64,000 nucleotides of DNA from Dermatemys mawii. Taxonomy: Eukaryota > Chordata > Testudines > Dermatemydidae. A program made the position numbers and the translations under genes. The DNA lies in assembly GCA_007922305.1 (NCBI GenBank), contig ML677343.1, positions 32,763,573-32,827,572 on the forward strand, in the 5' to 3' direction. Of the stretch, positions 12,491 to 24,974 are shown piece by piece. Position 1 is the first letter of the stretch; each line of letters opens with the position of its first letter. The notes under the pieces are model-generated. The model saw only the letters and a program-made list of their open reading frames with translations, made no database searches and was not told the DNA's origin.

Positions 12491-13153
12491 TGTGACAAAG
12501 CTCTGTCCTTATTTTCGTGGATTCTGTGTTTCCTGACAGATTTCACTAGCCTCAGCAGCTCACTGTGACCCTCCACGTAGCCCTTCTCTCTCTAGAGACA
12601 AGGTCACAGCCTATTGAGCCATTTTCATCATAAGCCAGTGAGGAGAAGCTATCCTTCCTGGCACAGTCTCGGTTGTCTCCCAATCTCAGTGATTAATTAG
12701 GGGAGGTAGAAAGGGGGGAGCCCAGGCCCGCTCTCTACTCCAGGCTCCAGCCCAGGGATCCTAACAGTATCAACTAAGATGGCTGACCTTTTAGCCACAA
12801 AACATAATATAATTCCCTGGGTTACTTCCCCACAGCAGTCCCCACTTCTTCAAACTGCACTTCACCCTTACCTCAGGGCCTCCTTCCTTGCGTATGATAT
12901 GTTGTCTACCACTCAGTCTCACCAACAGCACAACTTCTTCCCACAGCTCCTGACATCCACACCCACCTGATTAACTGGGAAGCTTTTATTTGGTTTCCAC
13001 CAGTCCCTGATTGGCTTCAGGTGTCCCAATCAGGCTAGTTATTTCTACTGATTTCTAGAAAGTTCCAGTTGTACCAGGGATTTGTTTAGCCTGAGACTAA
13101 CATATCTGTTCTCTAGCACCCTCCTAATAGCCATCTGGCCTTGCCACATCAGA
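12491..13153 (+). mobile_element. Solo LTR-like element, copy A
   Basis: The 663-bp unit starts TGTGACAAAGCTCTGTCC and ends GGCCTTGCCACATCAGA. It is flanked by ATAT on both sides (12487-12490 and 13154-13157), a 4-bp duplication. A copy in the opposite orientation lies at 33007-33668, with its own flanking 4-bp duplication (CATG). TG start, CA end (here mutated to GA), 4-bp duplications and no coding capacity fit a solo long terminal repeat. The LTR class is unresolved. The ORF at 12779-12970 is an accidental shadow shared by both copies. Confidence 0.72.
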
Positions 13154-15259
13154 ATATTTACTTGTATATTTTGACATGTGATGTGGACAATTTGTGTTTT
13201 AACACTTATATAACTTTAACTTTTTGAACTCAAAGTCATTAAATAATTATCTGCCCCATCCCGAATTTCCTGCAATTATACAAACGTAAATTATAAACAG
13301 TGAAAAAAATGCTTAAAACCCATAATTTTGCACCACTGAACATTTAAATTAGTAATAAAATTGTAAAATGTTTAAAAATAAACATCGATATCCATCAAAA
13401 TTATCAACAAATAAAAATTGAATTCTGCCAAGCCTACATGTAAGTTACAGTACACAGAAAGGCAGAGTTCAGTCACTTTGCCAACAAGTCCTGGTTGTCT
13501 ACCAGACTAAAATGCCAAGATGCCATTACAGAAGAGCAAGGCAGACCTATATGGCAAATAGACACCATGCTGTGGTGTGAAATTAGCAGCCCCATTTACA
13601 GTCAAGACAGAGTTATTACATTAGTAATACATTCTGTTGTGGGGGACAGAGGATCTGAGTGAGAGAGAAAAACAGGAAGTGCTAGTGGTAAGCTAGGTTT
13701 TTTTGGGGGTAGGGTGTGTGTGTGGGGGTGGGGTGGGGGGGTGTCTGTAGTAGTTAGGATTCGCTAACCCTCAAGAGAATGACAGTGTTTATGGAGTGTG
13801 TACACAGAGCACTCCGTGAGTGGGGTGAAAACCTTCCCACTAAGAAATAAAAACCATATGAAAGCCCTTTTTTCTCCATACTGAGCTGAGGGCTTTCCCT
13901 TGCTGCATGCAGTGTTTCCAGAAACAGTCTGAAGAATATTCTGGCAGTTGATAAGCCTGCTAAAGTTACTGACTGTTTAAGGAATCAGTACACCAGCCAG
14001 ACAAAATGCACTTAAAACGATCTGTTCTGTATATATCAGCATCAAAAATCATACTGCAAAGCCCCAGCACAACCCTTTGGGGGATGTGCTCTCCATCATA
14101 AACCGAAACAGTCCATGTGTCCCGGCTGCTGTAGAGCTCACATCTAAATTTCCCACCTCTCTAGTTACCTCAGATTCTCTACTATAACCAGTGGTTCCTA
14201 GTTAATAATGTACAACATCAAAATATGTATCTGGCTTGGTGTTTGCGTGGGGAAGGGGGGTGTTTCTATTTCAGCTCTCCTCTAAAGAAAGAGGTCAATG
14301 CACGTCTCAGTCTGAACAGCTTGAAACATCTGCTAGAATCATATGCAGCTAGTTGGCCAAGTTCAGTAACTTGGGAGCCTGTAGATAACACACTCTGTCT
14401 GCCTTGCAGCTACCAAGAATGACTATAGAAGGCTCTAGTCACGTGGGCAAGCCAGCCAGTTAAAGACACATTGGTCTCCCCTCTTCCCCAGGAGTATACT
14501 CACTAATGAGCACAGAGACACCTTGAAATTAAAAAACAAAACAAAAACACACCCTAGAAACAACTGTGGGTGTATGGCATTCCAGGAGAATCCCTGCTTT
14601 TCCTCCCATTTCTTTGCGTTCCTCCAGCTACATAACCACAGTTCCTGCAAACTTCTTTCTTGCAATCACAACTGATCTCACACACAGGGAGAGACAAGCA
14701 TCTGCACTGCACACCAATGTGCTGCTGCTTCTGCGTGCCCCAGAGCTGAGGCAGCAGCCCTGGGGGAGCAGTTCATCCGCTGATCCCTCCACGCTGAGAC
14801 AGGAGACTGCCTCTTCTCCCCCAGGTGTCCGCAAACGGCATCTCCCAAAGCTCGGCGCAGCTCTCCTCACGCCCCCATGAAAGCCCCGTTCACACACCAT
14901 ATCCCTCCCCCATATCCCATTTGACCAGCCCAGCTCTCTAGGCTCTCAGCCACCATGTGCAATTTGCCAACATTCCTCATTGACTTACACACGCCATTTC
15001 AAAACCACACAATGCAACAACCCCCATATTAATCACTGAAATACACAAACCAATACAGTCAGAGTTCAAGGGTGGCTGCTTGCTGATCAGGATGAGGGTG
15101 TGGTTATGTGGCTTGTGCTGTGGTGTAGATGACATCAAGAAGAACTGTGAGTAGAGTCAAGTATAGATGGGTGGTTGAATGACAACTTAATTCCTGGCTT
15201 CTTGGGACCTGTAATCCAGCAATTTTAACTCAAAATGTGCAAAGTTTTTGTTAGGGGAT
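13154..15259. other. No recognised gene; G-rich block
   Basis: Intronic. It includes a GT/G-rich tract listed separately (13698-13745). ORFs at 14435-14900 on both strands have no family support. Confidence 0.5.
13698..13745 (+). repeat. G-rich low-complexity tract with G-quadruplex potential
   Basis: Successive runs GGGGG, GGG, GGGGG, GGGG and GGGGGGG are separated by short TGTG-type loops. It could fold as a G-quadruplex on the plus strand, the non-template strand here being the minus gene's template. Confidence 0.75.
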
Positions 15260-15279
15260 TCTCTCTCTCTCTCTCTCTC
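15260..15279 (+). repeat. (CT)n microsatellite
   Basis: About ten uninterrupted TC units. Confidence 0.9.
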
Positions 15280-15483
15280 ATATGCAGGGAAGGGAAGACA
15301 GCTGCGGGGGGTTCCAAGGGAAGCAAACCAATGATTGTCTGGTGTATTCCTAACTTATTTGTCGCGGTGTGGAGATATTATGGGGCTTGGGACTTTTTTT
15401 AAGCTCTCAGGTGGGAGCAGATGACACTGAGTAGCAATAAACAGTGGAGCAGCCAAAAGAAAACAGGTTTGGAAGGATTTAAG

Positions 15484-15780
15484 CATATGTCTACACAGCA
15501 GCTTGGAGAATCAGTGCGGATAGATGGACATGCACGTTCTACCTGAGTGCACAACAAATAGCAGTGTGGCCACAACAGCACGGGTAGTGGCTCAGACTAG
15601 CTGTCCCAGTATGTACCCAAGGCTCAGGCAGGACTGGATTCAGGCAGCTAGTCCAAACCGCAGCCTGTGCTACCAGGGCACATAATTATTGTAAGTGCAC
15701 TAGCTTGAGCAGAGCTAGTGCATGTCTGTTCACCCACACGGCAAAGCACTCTATCTGCTGCTGGGTAAACAAACCCCAAG
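15484..15780. mobile_element. Degraded Harbinger-like or related MITE
   Basis: Starts near ATATGTCTACACAGC, typical of the GTCTACAC-type MITE ends in this window, and ends near GTGCATGTCTGTTCACCC. Only one end is well preserved and no duplication is clear. Confidence 0.4.
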
Positions 15781-18700
15781 TGAGACTGTGTTTCATAAAG
15801 CCAGAGGATTCAAATTAGAAAACATGTTTAAAGCTAGTACAAGGCTATATGTCGATACTGCAGTATGAAGGGAAACATGGATATTTAAGACCTATGTGTA
15901 AACTACCTTTACTTTCCTTTGTATTTGAGAAACTGGTTTATTCAAATTGAGTGTAACAAATTTTAAATCTGCAGCATTGCTTTAAAAGCAAAGCCAAATT
16001 GTCAATTCATTAACAAATGTATGTTTCAAGATGTTAGAAAACGCTAGACCTTAAATCTTGTTTAGCCTTACTTTTAAAATCTAACTAAAATAGTCTCACT
16101 ATTTTAATTAATGCAAGGTAATAGCAAGAAACCCAGACAAATGAATCTAACAGAAATTCCCTCGTTAACCCTCCCTCCCCATGCTGTTTGTATCAGACTT
16201 GTAAGATCCTGGCAAATAGCTTATTGTGCCAGCACAATCATAAGACCATGTTGTCACTGTGTGTACATTGCTCCTTCCTCCTTAGTTTTATCTGGTACAC
16301 GCTCAACATGCAGCTTAGAAAAAAATGTTTACTCCAATCAGCTCATTTTATTTACTCGTTCCTTAAGCTGTTGCCAGTTTGATCATCCTAGGGGCATGCA
16401 ATATTAAAGCTGCATTAAAAATGCTAGGCCTCTGTGATGTATGTTCCAACCACAATATTGGGACCTTACAAAATGGGTTTAGGAGCCAAGAATTTTTTTA
16501 AAAAATTAAACTCCATGATCCACATCTAACAGCTCTCCAGCAACTCTTGCCATACCAAAGACTGCCTCTGCTTTTGCAGTTAGACAGAGCCAGTAACATT
16601 CAGAAGAGAGAGTATATTACTTAACATTTGGAACTAGAAGAAGGAGAGTCTTGTTCAAGATAAGAAACAGAGAGCTTTCCTTCACTGCAGAAGTTATCAG
16701 GGTGCCAGAAAAAATTCAGAGCAGCCAAAATAAATACATTATCATTCTGTTTAAATGTTCTGCCTGGAAATACTTTTGTCTTATTTTCTAACTTGTGAAT
16801 AAAAATAGTTTGTAACAACAAATGATGCCACGTTTTCTGCCAGCTACTATTCTGAACACATCAGAAGCCTCACAAGGTCAGGGACAGATATTAGTTTCCA
16901 TCTGTCATGGGGGGGAAGAGAAAGAGACAGCCAGGGATGACTGGCAAGCACCAGCTCACAACCAGAGCTACTAGATTATTCCTTAGTAGTACATTCAAAT
17001 CAACAATCTAAACGCAGAGTGAGCAACTCCAGGTCTGCAGTCTTATTACAAGCAGGGTAGTTGCCCCTTTCACTCTCCAGGGACACCCACATTGGCAGGT
17101 CAGCTCAAATACTAACACAGCAATGTTATAATAGGCTAACGGGCATCTTCTTTACACATACGTGATTCTCAGAATGAAGACCTGCTTACATCCCCTGGAA
17201 AACTTGGAAAACACTACTTCGAAACATTTATATGCATACTTCAGCCTAAACATGTCAGACATACGCATGCCCTTATTTGTTAGGATTCAGGACAACCTCA
17301 TAAAAATAGAAAAGACTGTATGCAAGTTTCTCTTCTCCTACTGATTAATTCTTAAGGCACAACTTAATGTTGCATTGCAACTGCTCAATGTAGAAATGAT
17401 GGTACTAGCCAAGTGAGTTCAATTTATTTTCTTCACACAAATCAGAAATTCGCAGCATTTCTTACTTCTCTGAAAGCAGGTTGGAAGCTGGTTTCTAGTC
17501 CCCTAGCTAGGGTCCCAAGCTGCCAATGTGGAGTGGTATCACTTCTCAGTAAGAGGTCTACCTGCTGCAGGAGGGTCAAGAAACACCAGTTGTAACTGAC
17601 ATTTCTAAGATGGACACTTTATTTGCATCCTCTTTATGCATAAAGGAAAGTTATCAACATTCCCCTGCTAGGCAGCAGCAGTTTGTACATTTCATACTTT
17701 CAGAAACTGGGCAGGAAAATCCAGATAATTTTCCTTTATGCATAAAAAGGCTACAAATAACTTTTTCCTACACCTTGAGTTATGGGCCAGAAATCTGGTT
17801 AAGCCTTTCACACTGGAAGCTGAAATTTCCTACATACAAAGCACTTAAGCAACAGGCATTAGAGTTCCCTGTTGAGAGCTTTAGAATGTTAGCAACAAGG
17901 GGCCAACTGAACTTCATACAAAAAATAGGATTCTTTCACTGTCTAAAATCTTAAAATAGATTTCAGTGGGAGAAAACCCATAGTGCTCTCTGTTGCTGGG
18001 AAAGAGCTCTTCTTGTGAGGGAAACCTAGTAGAAAATGCAAGCTGACAGTATTGCTGGACTTGCATCATCACTTCAAAGCTCTCTTGTTGCCCTTATGTT
18101 AGTTTAAATAAATAACCATTTTAAATTGATAATTTAGAAACCTAATTTCATACTTGCACTTTCAAACGACAACATGGCAAATTAATCTGCAAATTACTCG
18201 TGAAAAGATTCAGAACATTCCTCTACTCAAAATTTATGGTCTAAACTAGTCAATGATGCCTCTCACAAATAAATACAGTACACTGATGACACTATCAAAT
18301 GTAAGATAATTGAATAAGAGGACAGTGAAAAACCTCCCTACAGTCAGAACACGTCACAGTCTAAGAAATCTGACAGAGTTTAAGAAACTGAAGCCTACAA
18401 AGTAGGTTCATGTTGGCAGTTTAAATACAATGTGTAAAAAGAAATATTTTAACATATTAAACTTGTGAAACTCAGTGCTGCGGGATACTGGTAAGATTTA
18501 CTACATGGCTAGTAAAAAAAATGCCATAAATCTATCTCTAGTTGCTCTACCTAGAGTGAAAAATATAAATGTTACAAATCCTCACACTTTTGTGTACAGT
18601 CCAGTCATTAGCTGGGACCTAGAAGAACTGTCCCATATGGTATTCTACTGCAAAATTAAGTGTATTACCAGGGCATTACCAGCAATTTCTCAAGTCCTCT

Positions 18701-19640
18701 TTTCGGGTGGCAAAGCCGTGGTTCTCTTTAGAACAAGCTAATTTCTCTCCACTGCAAATACCTCTAGCCACAGATACTGAAGGTGACATAAGTCTGCTTA
18801 AATTAGACAGGCAAACAGATACTCCTGACTGGCTGTACAATAAGGGTCTGTCACATACATGTAGTAAAGATAAGGGGTTAAATTATAGAGAGCAGATTAA
18901 ATTCAGAGCACAGATAACATCGAAAGTCTGGGAGCAGCCATTTTGAACACCCTGTTCAACACTCCACATGCATGTGGAGGCTCAGTAAAAGTTATTTTTT
19001 CACTCAGGACTCAAATTGGGTCAGCTTGCTGCAGCTCAATGAGCCTCTTCTGTTCTGTTCTGTTTTGTGGAGGTTATCATCTTGTGCTCCAAAAACCTAA
19101 GTTTTCATGGGGGGAAAAATTCTTTAGCTCTCATAGTTGCACAAATGGCCCTGAGGGCATAAACGAAGTGAAACCCAGTGCAAAGGGATATGTATTTCTG
19201 GTAGAGGAAAGTGAGTTCTTGGGTTTGGATACAAACACACCCTGAACTATTGACATCACAACTCCTGAGCTACTCAGAACTGCACTGAAGTTGCACTTTC
19301 GCTGTATAATTCACAAAACTGACCCACTTTCCAAACTCTTCTGCAAAGATTCGCATTAACACACGATGGAAACCCCCAAAGCCATTTGTGCTCCAAAGTA
19401 GAGCGATAGCATTTCAGATTGCAACACTGCAGACAAAAGCAATGATGAATGAAAACAACATTTACAAACTGGACTGGCCACTCCATGCCTTTTCTGAAAT
19501 GCACCAATGCATCAATTCAGGGAGCGAAAGATGTCTCCTGTATCACAAACAATAAAACCACGAAGAGCAAATGATTTGACAAAGGAGGTTTAGCCACATG
19601 TTTGGAATGACACTACTTAATCCAAATCATATCAGGACAG
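15781..19640. other. No recognised feature
   Basis: AT-rich intronic sequence, 3.9 kb. ORFs of 60-114 residues (for example 17610-17954) show no domain signal or splice context. Confidence 0.5.
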
Positions 19641-19918
19641 TTACTATTTGTATTGTGGTAGTCCCTAAAGGACCCATCTAAGATTGGGGCCCATTGCACA
19701 AGGCCCTGTACTCTCACACAGTAAGAGAGCGTACCTGCTTACAATCTAAATAGACAAGCAAGGCAAACGGTGGGAGAAAGGGAGAACCTTTTACAAATGG
19801 GGAACCAAGGGACAGAGGGAGCAGGAGACTTGCCCAAGGACACACCGAGTATACTGGCATAGCTGAGAACTGAGTCTAGCTCCCGAGTCCCAGTCAAAAG
19901 CCCTAACAATAAGACCAA
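19641..19918 (-). mobile_element. MIR-type SINE with L2-like tail (antisense)
   Basis: The plus strand begins TTACTATTTGTATTGTGGTA and runs through GCCCATTGCACAAGGCCCTG, the reverse of the L2-type tail. It then has the CORE-SINE text GACTTGCCCAAGGACACACC and ends near CAAAAGCCCTAACAATAAGA. The order matches an antisense MIR-like SINE. Confidence 0.65.
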
Positions 19919-20004
19919 AATACAAATACAAAAGCACAAGCAGAAACAGAATGGCGGGTTTTTTAAAAACCACCTTATTTCCTGCAGGCCTAGTGAACAC
20001 AAGT

Positions 20005-20140
20005 AAAATTTTCAAAAGCACCTAAATAATTTAGAAGCACCAAGTCGCATTGTTAAAAGTGACATAGCTGCTTAGGTACCAATGTCTCATTCAAAGCCAA
20101 CTGCCATGTAGGAGGCAAAGTCTCTTGAAAATGGGCACTG
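20005..20140. repeat. Degraded palindromic 'CTTAGG' interspersed repeat
   Basis: AAATTTTCAAAAGCACCTAA and GTTAAAAGTGACATAGCTGC TTAGG resemble an old self-complementary amniote repeat built of TTTTCAAAAGTG and CTTAGGAGCCTAAG motifs. No ends or duplication were found. Confidence 0.45.
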
Positions 20141-20802
20141 AAGAGACTTAAAATACTTTACCCCACCGCTAAGAGACCATTAGTCAGTCTCGCACATCCC
20201 CAGTTTCTCCCCTCCAACTACTGCTCTCCAGTCCTTACCCACTTGCGGCTGGTGATACTGACTTTCTTCCCGTTAAGTCGATGGGATTCCTTTCAAAGGC
20301 TATCTCTACTATGACCTAAATTGGTTATGCAAGTCACTGTGGAGCAAATACTGGTGCACTCTCACCATGGCTGTGGAACGGAGGGGCTGTGGTGGAATTC
20401 CCCATCACTGGCCATGTTTACATTGAAAGTGGATGTTTTTCTAAAAAAGAGGCTCTACTTCATGCTCGGCTATTGGAATCAAAGCAGGAATTAATCAAGG
20501 AAAGTCCTATAGCCTGTTATGCAGGAAGCCAAACCAGACAATCGCAATAATCTCTTCTAGCCTTAAAATCTATGAAAAACATGGCCATTTCTCTAATACA
20601 GCGTCAGACCTTAACCTACACATATTGTTAGTGCCCAGCAAGCTGGGGTGTACATTTAACTCCCACTAGCTGGCTGCGCCCTAACTGTGTGTGTGGATCT
20701 TGTTGTTATGCACTTTGATCTAACCTGCTTTGAAGCAGGAAGTCTGGAATGGAGCTCTGTAAAGACTACATGGAGGAAATGTCACATTCAGGCTGTCTCT
20801 AA
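20141..20802. other. No recognised feature
   Basis: Intronic. A minus-strand GCAAGTGGGTAAGG at about 20236-20249 looks donor-like but has no convincing acceptor. Confidence 0.45.
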
Positions 20803-21015
20803 GGCCTGGTCTACACCTAAAACTTAAGTCAACCTAGCTATGGCACTCAGCGATGTGACAACTTCACACCTCGAGAGATGTAGTTAAGCCAACCAATGCC
20901 CCATAGTCACTGCCAGATTGATGGAAGAATTCTATTGACCTAGCTCCTGCCTCTCAAGGAGGTGAACTTATGACGACAAAAATACCATCGTAGCACTTGC
21001 AGTGTAGACAAAGCC
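20803..21015. mobile_element. Harbinger-like MITE
   Basis: Ends are GGCCTGGTCTACACC and AGTGTAGACAAAGCCC, inverted relative to each other. A TAA lies at 20800-20802; the other copy of the duplication is not preserved. The interior matches 55455-55682 in reverse, sharing a GAATTCTTCC-type block. Confidence 0.7.
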
Positions 21016-21027
21016 CACATCTTGCAG

Positions 21028-21780
21028 ATTCTGTCTATAACATCTCTAAGATACAGCCTTTCCTATCCACACAGGTAAAATGCTCATCCAGACTCATCAT
21101 CTTGCACCATGATTACTATAATATCCCTCAAGGGGGGGCTGACCTTGACAAGCATAATTTTCTACTGCTCATATCCATGTATAATGCTGCTGCAAAGATC
21201 ATCTTCCTATCTGATTGCTTTGACCATGTAATTCCTCTCTTGCATCCCTCCACTGGCTCCCTCTTTTTTATGGTATCAAACAGAAGCTGCCTGTTTTCAT
21301 TTTCATGGCCTATCACCTCTCATCCAGTACCAAAAGGCTGACTTCTGCCTTCAATCAAGCCCATGATAGCAGCCCCCATCACCCACTTGTTACATTTTCA
21401 ATCACCTTCATGCACTCTCCTATGCTGCCCTCCTTGGGAGGAACTCCCCATAAACTTCTGCAACACCTACTCATCCTCCTTCAAACCTCCCCTTAAAACT
21501 TTTCTTTGCTAGGAAGCCTACAAAAAGCTTGGCACTGATTGGCTGGGATGTGCTAAGAGCACAGGCTGTCATGCTGACTAGGTCTCCTACTTTCCTTACA
21601 TTCCTCCATCGTCTGGCGGCACCCGTTTGTTCTCTCTTGTCTTATACTAGATTGCGAACTCTTTGGGGCAGGGATGGTCTTTCTGCTCTGTGTTTGTACA
21701 ATGCCTAACGTATTGAGGATGTGGTCCATGACTAGGGCCACTAGGCCCTGCAGTAACACAGATAACAAATAATAATAAAT
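21028..21780 (+). mobile_element. L2-like LINE 3' fragment, copy 1
   Basis: Frame fragments read like the C-terminal part of an L2 reverse transcriptase ORF (AAKIIFLSDCFDHVIPLLHP and a following segment of the SLFF...KLPVF type). The tail AGATTGCGAACTCTTTGGGG, TTGTACAATGCCTAACG and AACAAATAATAATAAATC is the L2-type tail with AAT repeats. It is broken by frameshifts and stops, so it is not functional. Confidence 0.7.
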
Positions 21781-21816
21781 CATATACAAGGCAGACATGC
21801 TTTTAAAAGCCTCTAT

Positions 21817-22108
21817 GGCCTGGTCTACACTGGGGATGTGTGAGATCTAAGTTACCCAACTTCAGCTATGTGAATAACATAGCTGAAGTCGTCGTACTCA
21901 GACCTATTCACTGTGGTGTCTTCACTGCAGTGAGTTGACTGCTGCCACTCTCCCGTCGACTCCACCTGCACCTCTCCCAGCGGTGGAGTTCCGGTGTCGA
22001 TGGGAGAGTGCTTGGGGATTGATTTGTCGTGTCTACACTAGGCGTGATAAACTGACCCCCACTGGATCGATCACTGCCACTGATCCTGTGGGTAGTGTAG
22101 ACACACCC
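21817..22108. mobile_element. Harbinger-like MITE with internal hairpin
   Basis: Ends GGCCTGGTCTACACTG and AGTGTAGACACACCC are flanked by TAT on both sides (21814-21816 and 22109-22111). Inside, CTTCAGCTATG and CATAGCTGAAG form a short hairpin at about 21861-21890. No transposase. Confidence 0.72.
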
Positions 22109-22295
22109 TATGGCTAAACTCAACCTGAAACAGCTTCTACAATTGCTGAACCAGCCCTGATGCTTCAGAAAATTCTAAGAACCTCTACAGCACGTGTGGA
22201 ATGGTATGTGAGGCATCGCCAGATGCCCGCCTGCCCACTCTTACTATACTGCTCTCCCTGGCTAATCTCAGGAGAGATGTTTCCACCAGTTAGGG
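22109..22295. other. No recognised feature
   Basis: Short intronic spacer between two DNA transposons. Confidence 0.5.
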
Positions 22296-22716
22296 CAGGG
22301 GTGGCCAACCTGGGGCTCCGGAGCCCCATGCGGCTCTTCAGAAATTAATATGCGGCTCCTTGTACAGGCACCAACTCCGGGACTGGAGCTACAGGCGCCA
22401 ACTTTCCAATATGTCAGGAGGTGCTCACTGCTCAGCCCCTGGCTCTGTCCCTCTCCACCCCTTCCCACTCCTCCCCCGCCATGCCCTCACTCTTCCCACC
22501 CCCAAGCCTGCTATGCCCTCACTCCTCCCCCCTCCAGCACCTCCTGCATGCCAGGAAACAGCTGATGGGGAGGCTCTGATTGTCAGGGCTGCTGGTAGGC
22601 GGGAGGCGTTGGGAGCATGGGAAAGTTGGGGGTGTTGCTGATGTATTATTGTGGCTCTTTGGCAATGTACATTGGTAAATTCTGGCTCCTTCTCAGGCTC
22701 AGGTTGACCACCCCTG
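22296..22716. mobile_element. hAT non-autonomous element
   Basis: Ends CAGGGGTGGCCAACCTG and CAGGTTGACCACCCCTG are near-perfect inverted repeats. The flanks AGTTAGGG (22288-22295) and AGTGAGGA (22717-22724) agree at 6 of 8 positions, an aged 8-bp duplication. The right part carries GTGGCTCTTTGGCAATGTAC. No transposase. Confidence 0.85.
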
Positions 22717-23642
22717 AGTGAGGAGGAACAACAGAGGGGGCAAAGTTTTCAAATACATCATGGCCACCAGGGTTTGACGCAGAGACGACTCATGCCTGCA
22801 GATGAGGGCAGGGAGGACAATTTAAGTGGGGAGGGAGCATGTCATCACCCCACGTGTCGCCTCTGGGAAGAACCTTCCAGCCCCACCTCCTGGGCTAGGG
22901 CAGCCAATCCCACTTGCTCCTGGAGGGCTGGGCAACAGGAGTGGGGAGGGAGACCCCCCTGTCCTTCTCCTGCTGTGCTTCCCCCCAGCATGTTTCTGGC
23001 TTGCTTGGTCCCTGTCCCCAGCAGCCAGGCCCAGGCGGAGAATGGAGGGGGCAGGCCATTGCTGCCTCCCCAGCCAGGCTCTCTCGCTGACAGCCACTGT
23101 ACTATACAGAGAGCGCAATGCAGAGAGGCCACCATCACCTGGTGTGAGAAGCATCTCCGTCCCACTCAGACCCAGTGAGAGGGGCTGAGCAAGCCGGAAA
23201 TGTGCCCGGTGAGGAAGGGGGTGGCACAGCGAGAGAAGGACAGACAAACCACCACCCACCCAGCAGGCTGGGCAGATCAATCCCTGCAAAGGCAGCTTGT
23301 CACTCACAGAAATCTGGGGGGATTTCTTGACCCGCACATATCCTCCTAGGCGTCATCCCTGGTTTGAAGACCCTCACCTTCTAGTTAGAGAACTGATCTT
23401 TAAGCTAACGCACTCCCTTGGTTGTAGAAGAATAAGTGAGATAGCAGAAGCTACTAAACCGTCTGTGCTGAAGACTAAGGGGTCAGAGCTGGTGGGGGGT
23501 GTGTGTGTGTGCACCTACCTCTCCCACTTCACACTGCAACTAAAAGGGAACAGGTTTATGCAGCTTCAACACAGCAACAACCAGCTGCAAAGACGGCAGC
23601 AGGAGTCTAGCTCTAACATCCTGCAGCACAGAACCTGTAGAT
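22717..23642. other. GC-rich intronic stretch without recognised gene
   Basis: GC-rich at 22810-23280, which produces long overlapping ORFs on both strands (22774-23178, 22822-23337, 22826-23188). They overlap each other and have no homology I recognise, so I treat them as composition artefacts. Confidence 0.5.
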
Positions 23643-23923
23643 CAGGGGTAGGCCAAAGGCAGCATGCAACCTGATTTTCAGTGGCACTCACACTGCCCGG
23701 GTCCTGGCCACTGGTCCAGGAGGCTCTGCATTTTAATTAATTTTAAATGAAGCTTCTTAAACATTTTTTAAAAATTATTTACTTTACATACAACACTAGT
23801 TTGGTTCTATATTATAGACTTATAGAAAGAGACCTTCTAAAAAACCTTAAAATGTATTGCTGGCACACGAAACCTTAAATGAGAACGAATAAATGAAGAC
23901 TTCTGAAACTTTGCCGACCCCCG
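23643..23923. mobile_element. hAT non-autonomous element
   Basis: The unit CAGGGGTAGGCCAAAGG ... CTTTGCCGACCCCCG sits between perfect 8-bp duplications CTGTAGAT (23635-23642 and 23924-23931). 281 bp, AT-rich interior, no ORF. Confidence 0.88.
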
Positions 23924-23931
23924 CTGTAGAT

Positions 23932-24974
23932 CTTTACGGTAGCATTCAGCCCATGGGATAGTCAAGTCTAATAAATATCTGAACCCGCTATGCACCCTAT
24001 ACTTTGTTTAGAGTTGGTGTCTTGAAATGTAACAATTTAAGGACTGTTAGTTTAGTGGCAAAACAACTGCTTATGTTAAGGTCACTAAAGAGAAAAGATT
24101 TTAAATTTTAATAAAGTTACTGTTTTGCCATTTGATATTTCAATCACGATTATATTGAAATTATATTTCAATTAATTATAAAGCATATATAATGCCCAGC
24201 CAGTCCCTTCATGTGACAGTTTATCCAGAAGGCACTGACCAATAAAGGCACCTTAAGATATCTCAGCTATCTTCCTAGACTGAGAGCAGGAGGAGTTACA
24301 GGCTGAGGCATTTGAAATTGTTTACAAACAGAAGATCAATTAAAAGTTGCTGCGCCTCTAAAGTGTATCCACAACAATCTCTGGATTGTCTAACCCCCCA
24401 CCTGCTTGTACACTAAGTCGCTGTTCCACCCTTACAGAGTGAACTAGAAAGTGAGGATTTGCTGTACAATATCCTTTGGCCAATTAACTTGGATCTCAAC
24501 TCAGTCTCTAGTGGACAATAGTCTTCAAATTTCTTCACAGGTTGAGAAGACCAGAATTAAGCAATCTGAGAGACTGTATGCTCTGTTCCGGCTAGATAAT
24601 GTTATCCCACAAGGTCTGCATTGAGGCTTTTGGTGAGGAGCGTAGAAACAATATCCTCGTCAGTCAGCCACAGGAAACTAAGCTATAGCATTCCTATTCA
24701 TAACAGCTGCCAAATGACTGCACGGCAGGTAACTGAACTATGCCTTTATTTCAACTTCTGGGTGCAAAAAAATGGAGGCTGAATCGTATTATAACTGTTC
24801 CCTGTGCCCTTTAATGCACCTACTTCATACATGGGCTTGACAAAACCTCAGCTTCCAATTCCACTGTAATCAGCACTACTGGCTTCCAGCCTCATTTGCC
24901 AGGAAGAAGTCAGGGTGAATTCTGATATCTTCACTGGACACCACACAGCAGCACTTTGCAGCTATTTCTCCACA
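23932..24974. other. No recognised feature
   Basis: AT-rich intronic sequence leading to the palindrome. Confidence 0.5.

Noticed and set aside
12779..12970. 63-residue ORF nearly repeated at 33189-33380
   Set aside because: The conservation reflects two copies of one LTR-like repeat, not a gene; the ORF has no family resemblance.
20225..20295. Possible exon ending GCAAGTGGGTAAGG on the minus strand
   Set aside because: No acceptor with a polypyrimidine tract at a sensible distance, and neighbouring text looks like an old repeat.
22774..23337. Overlapping ORFs of 106-171 residues on both strands
   Set aside because: They overlap one another in a GC-rich stretch, have low-complexity composition and no splice context or family match.
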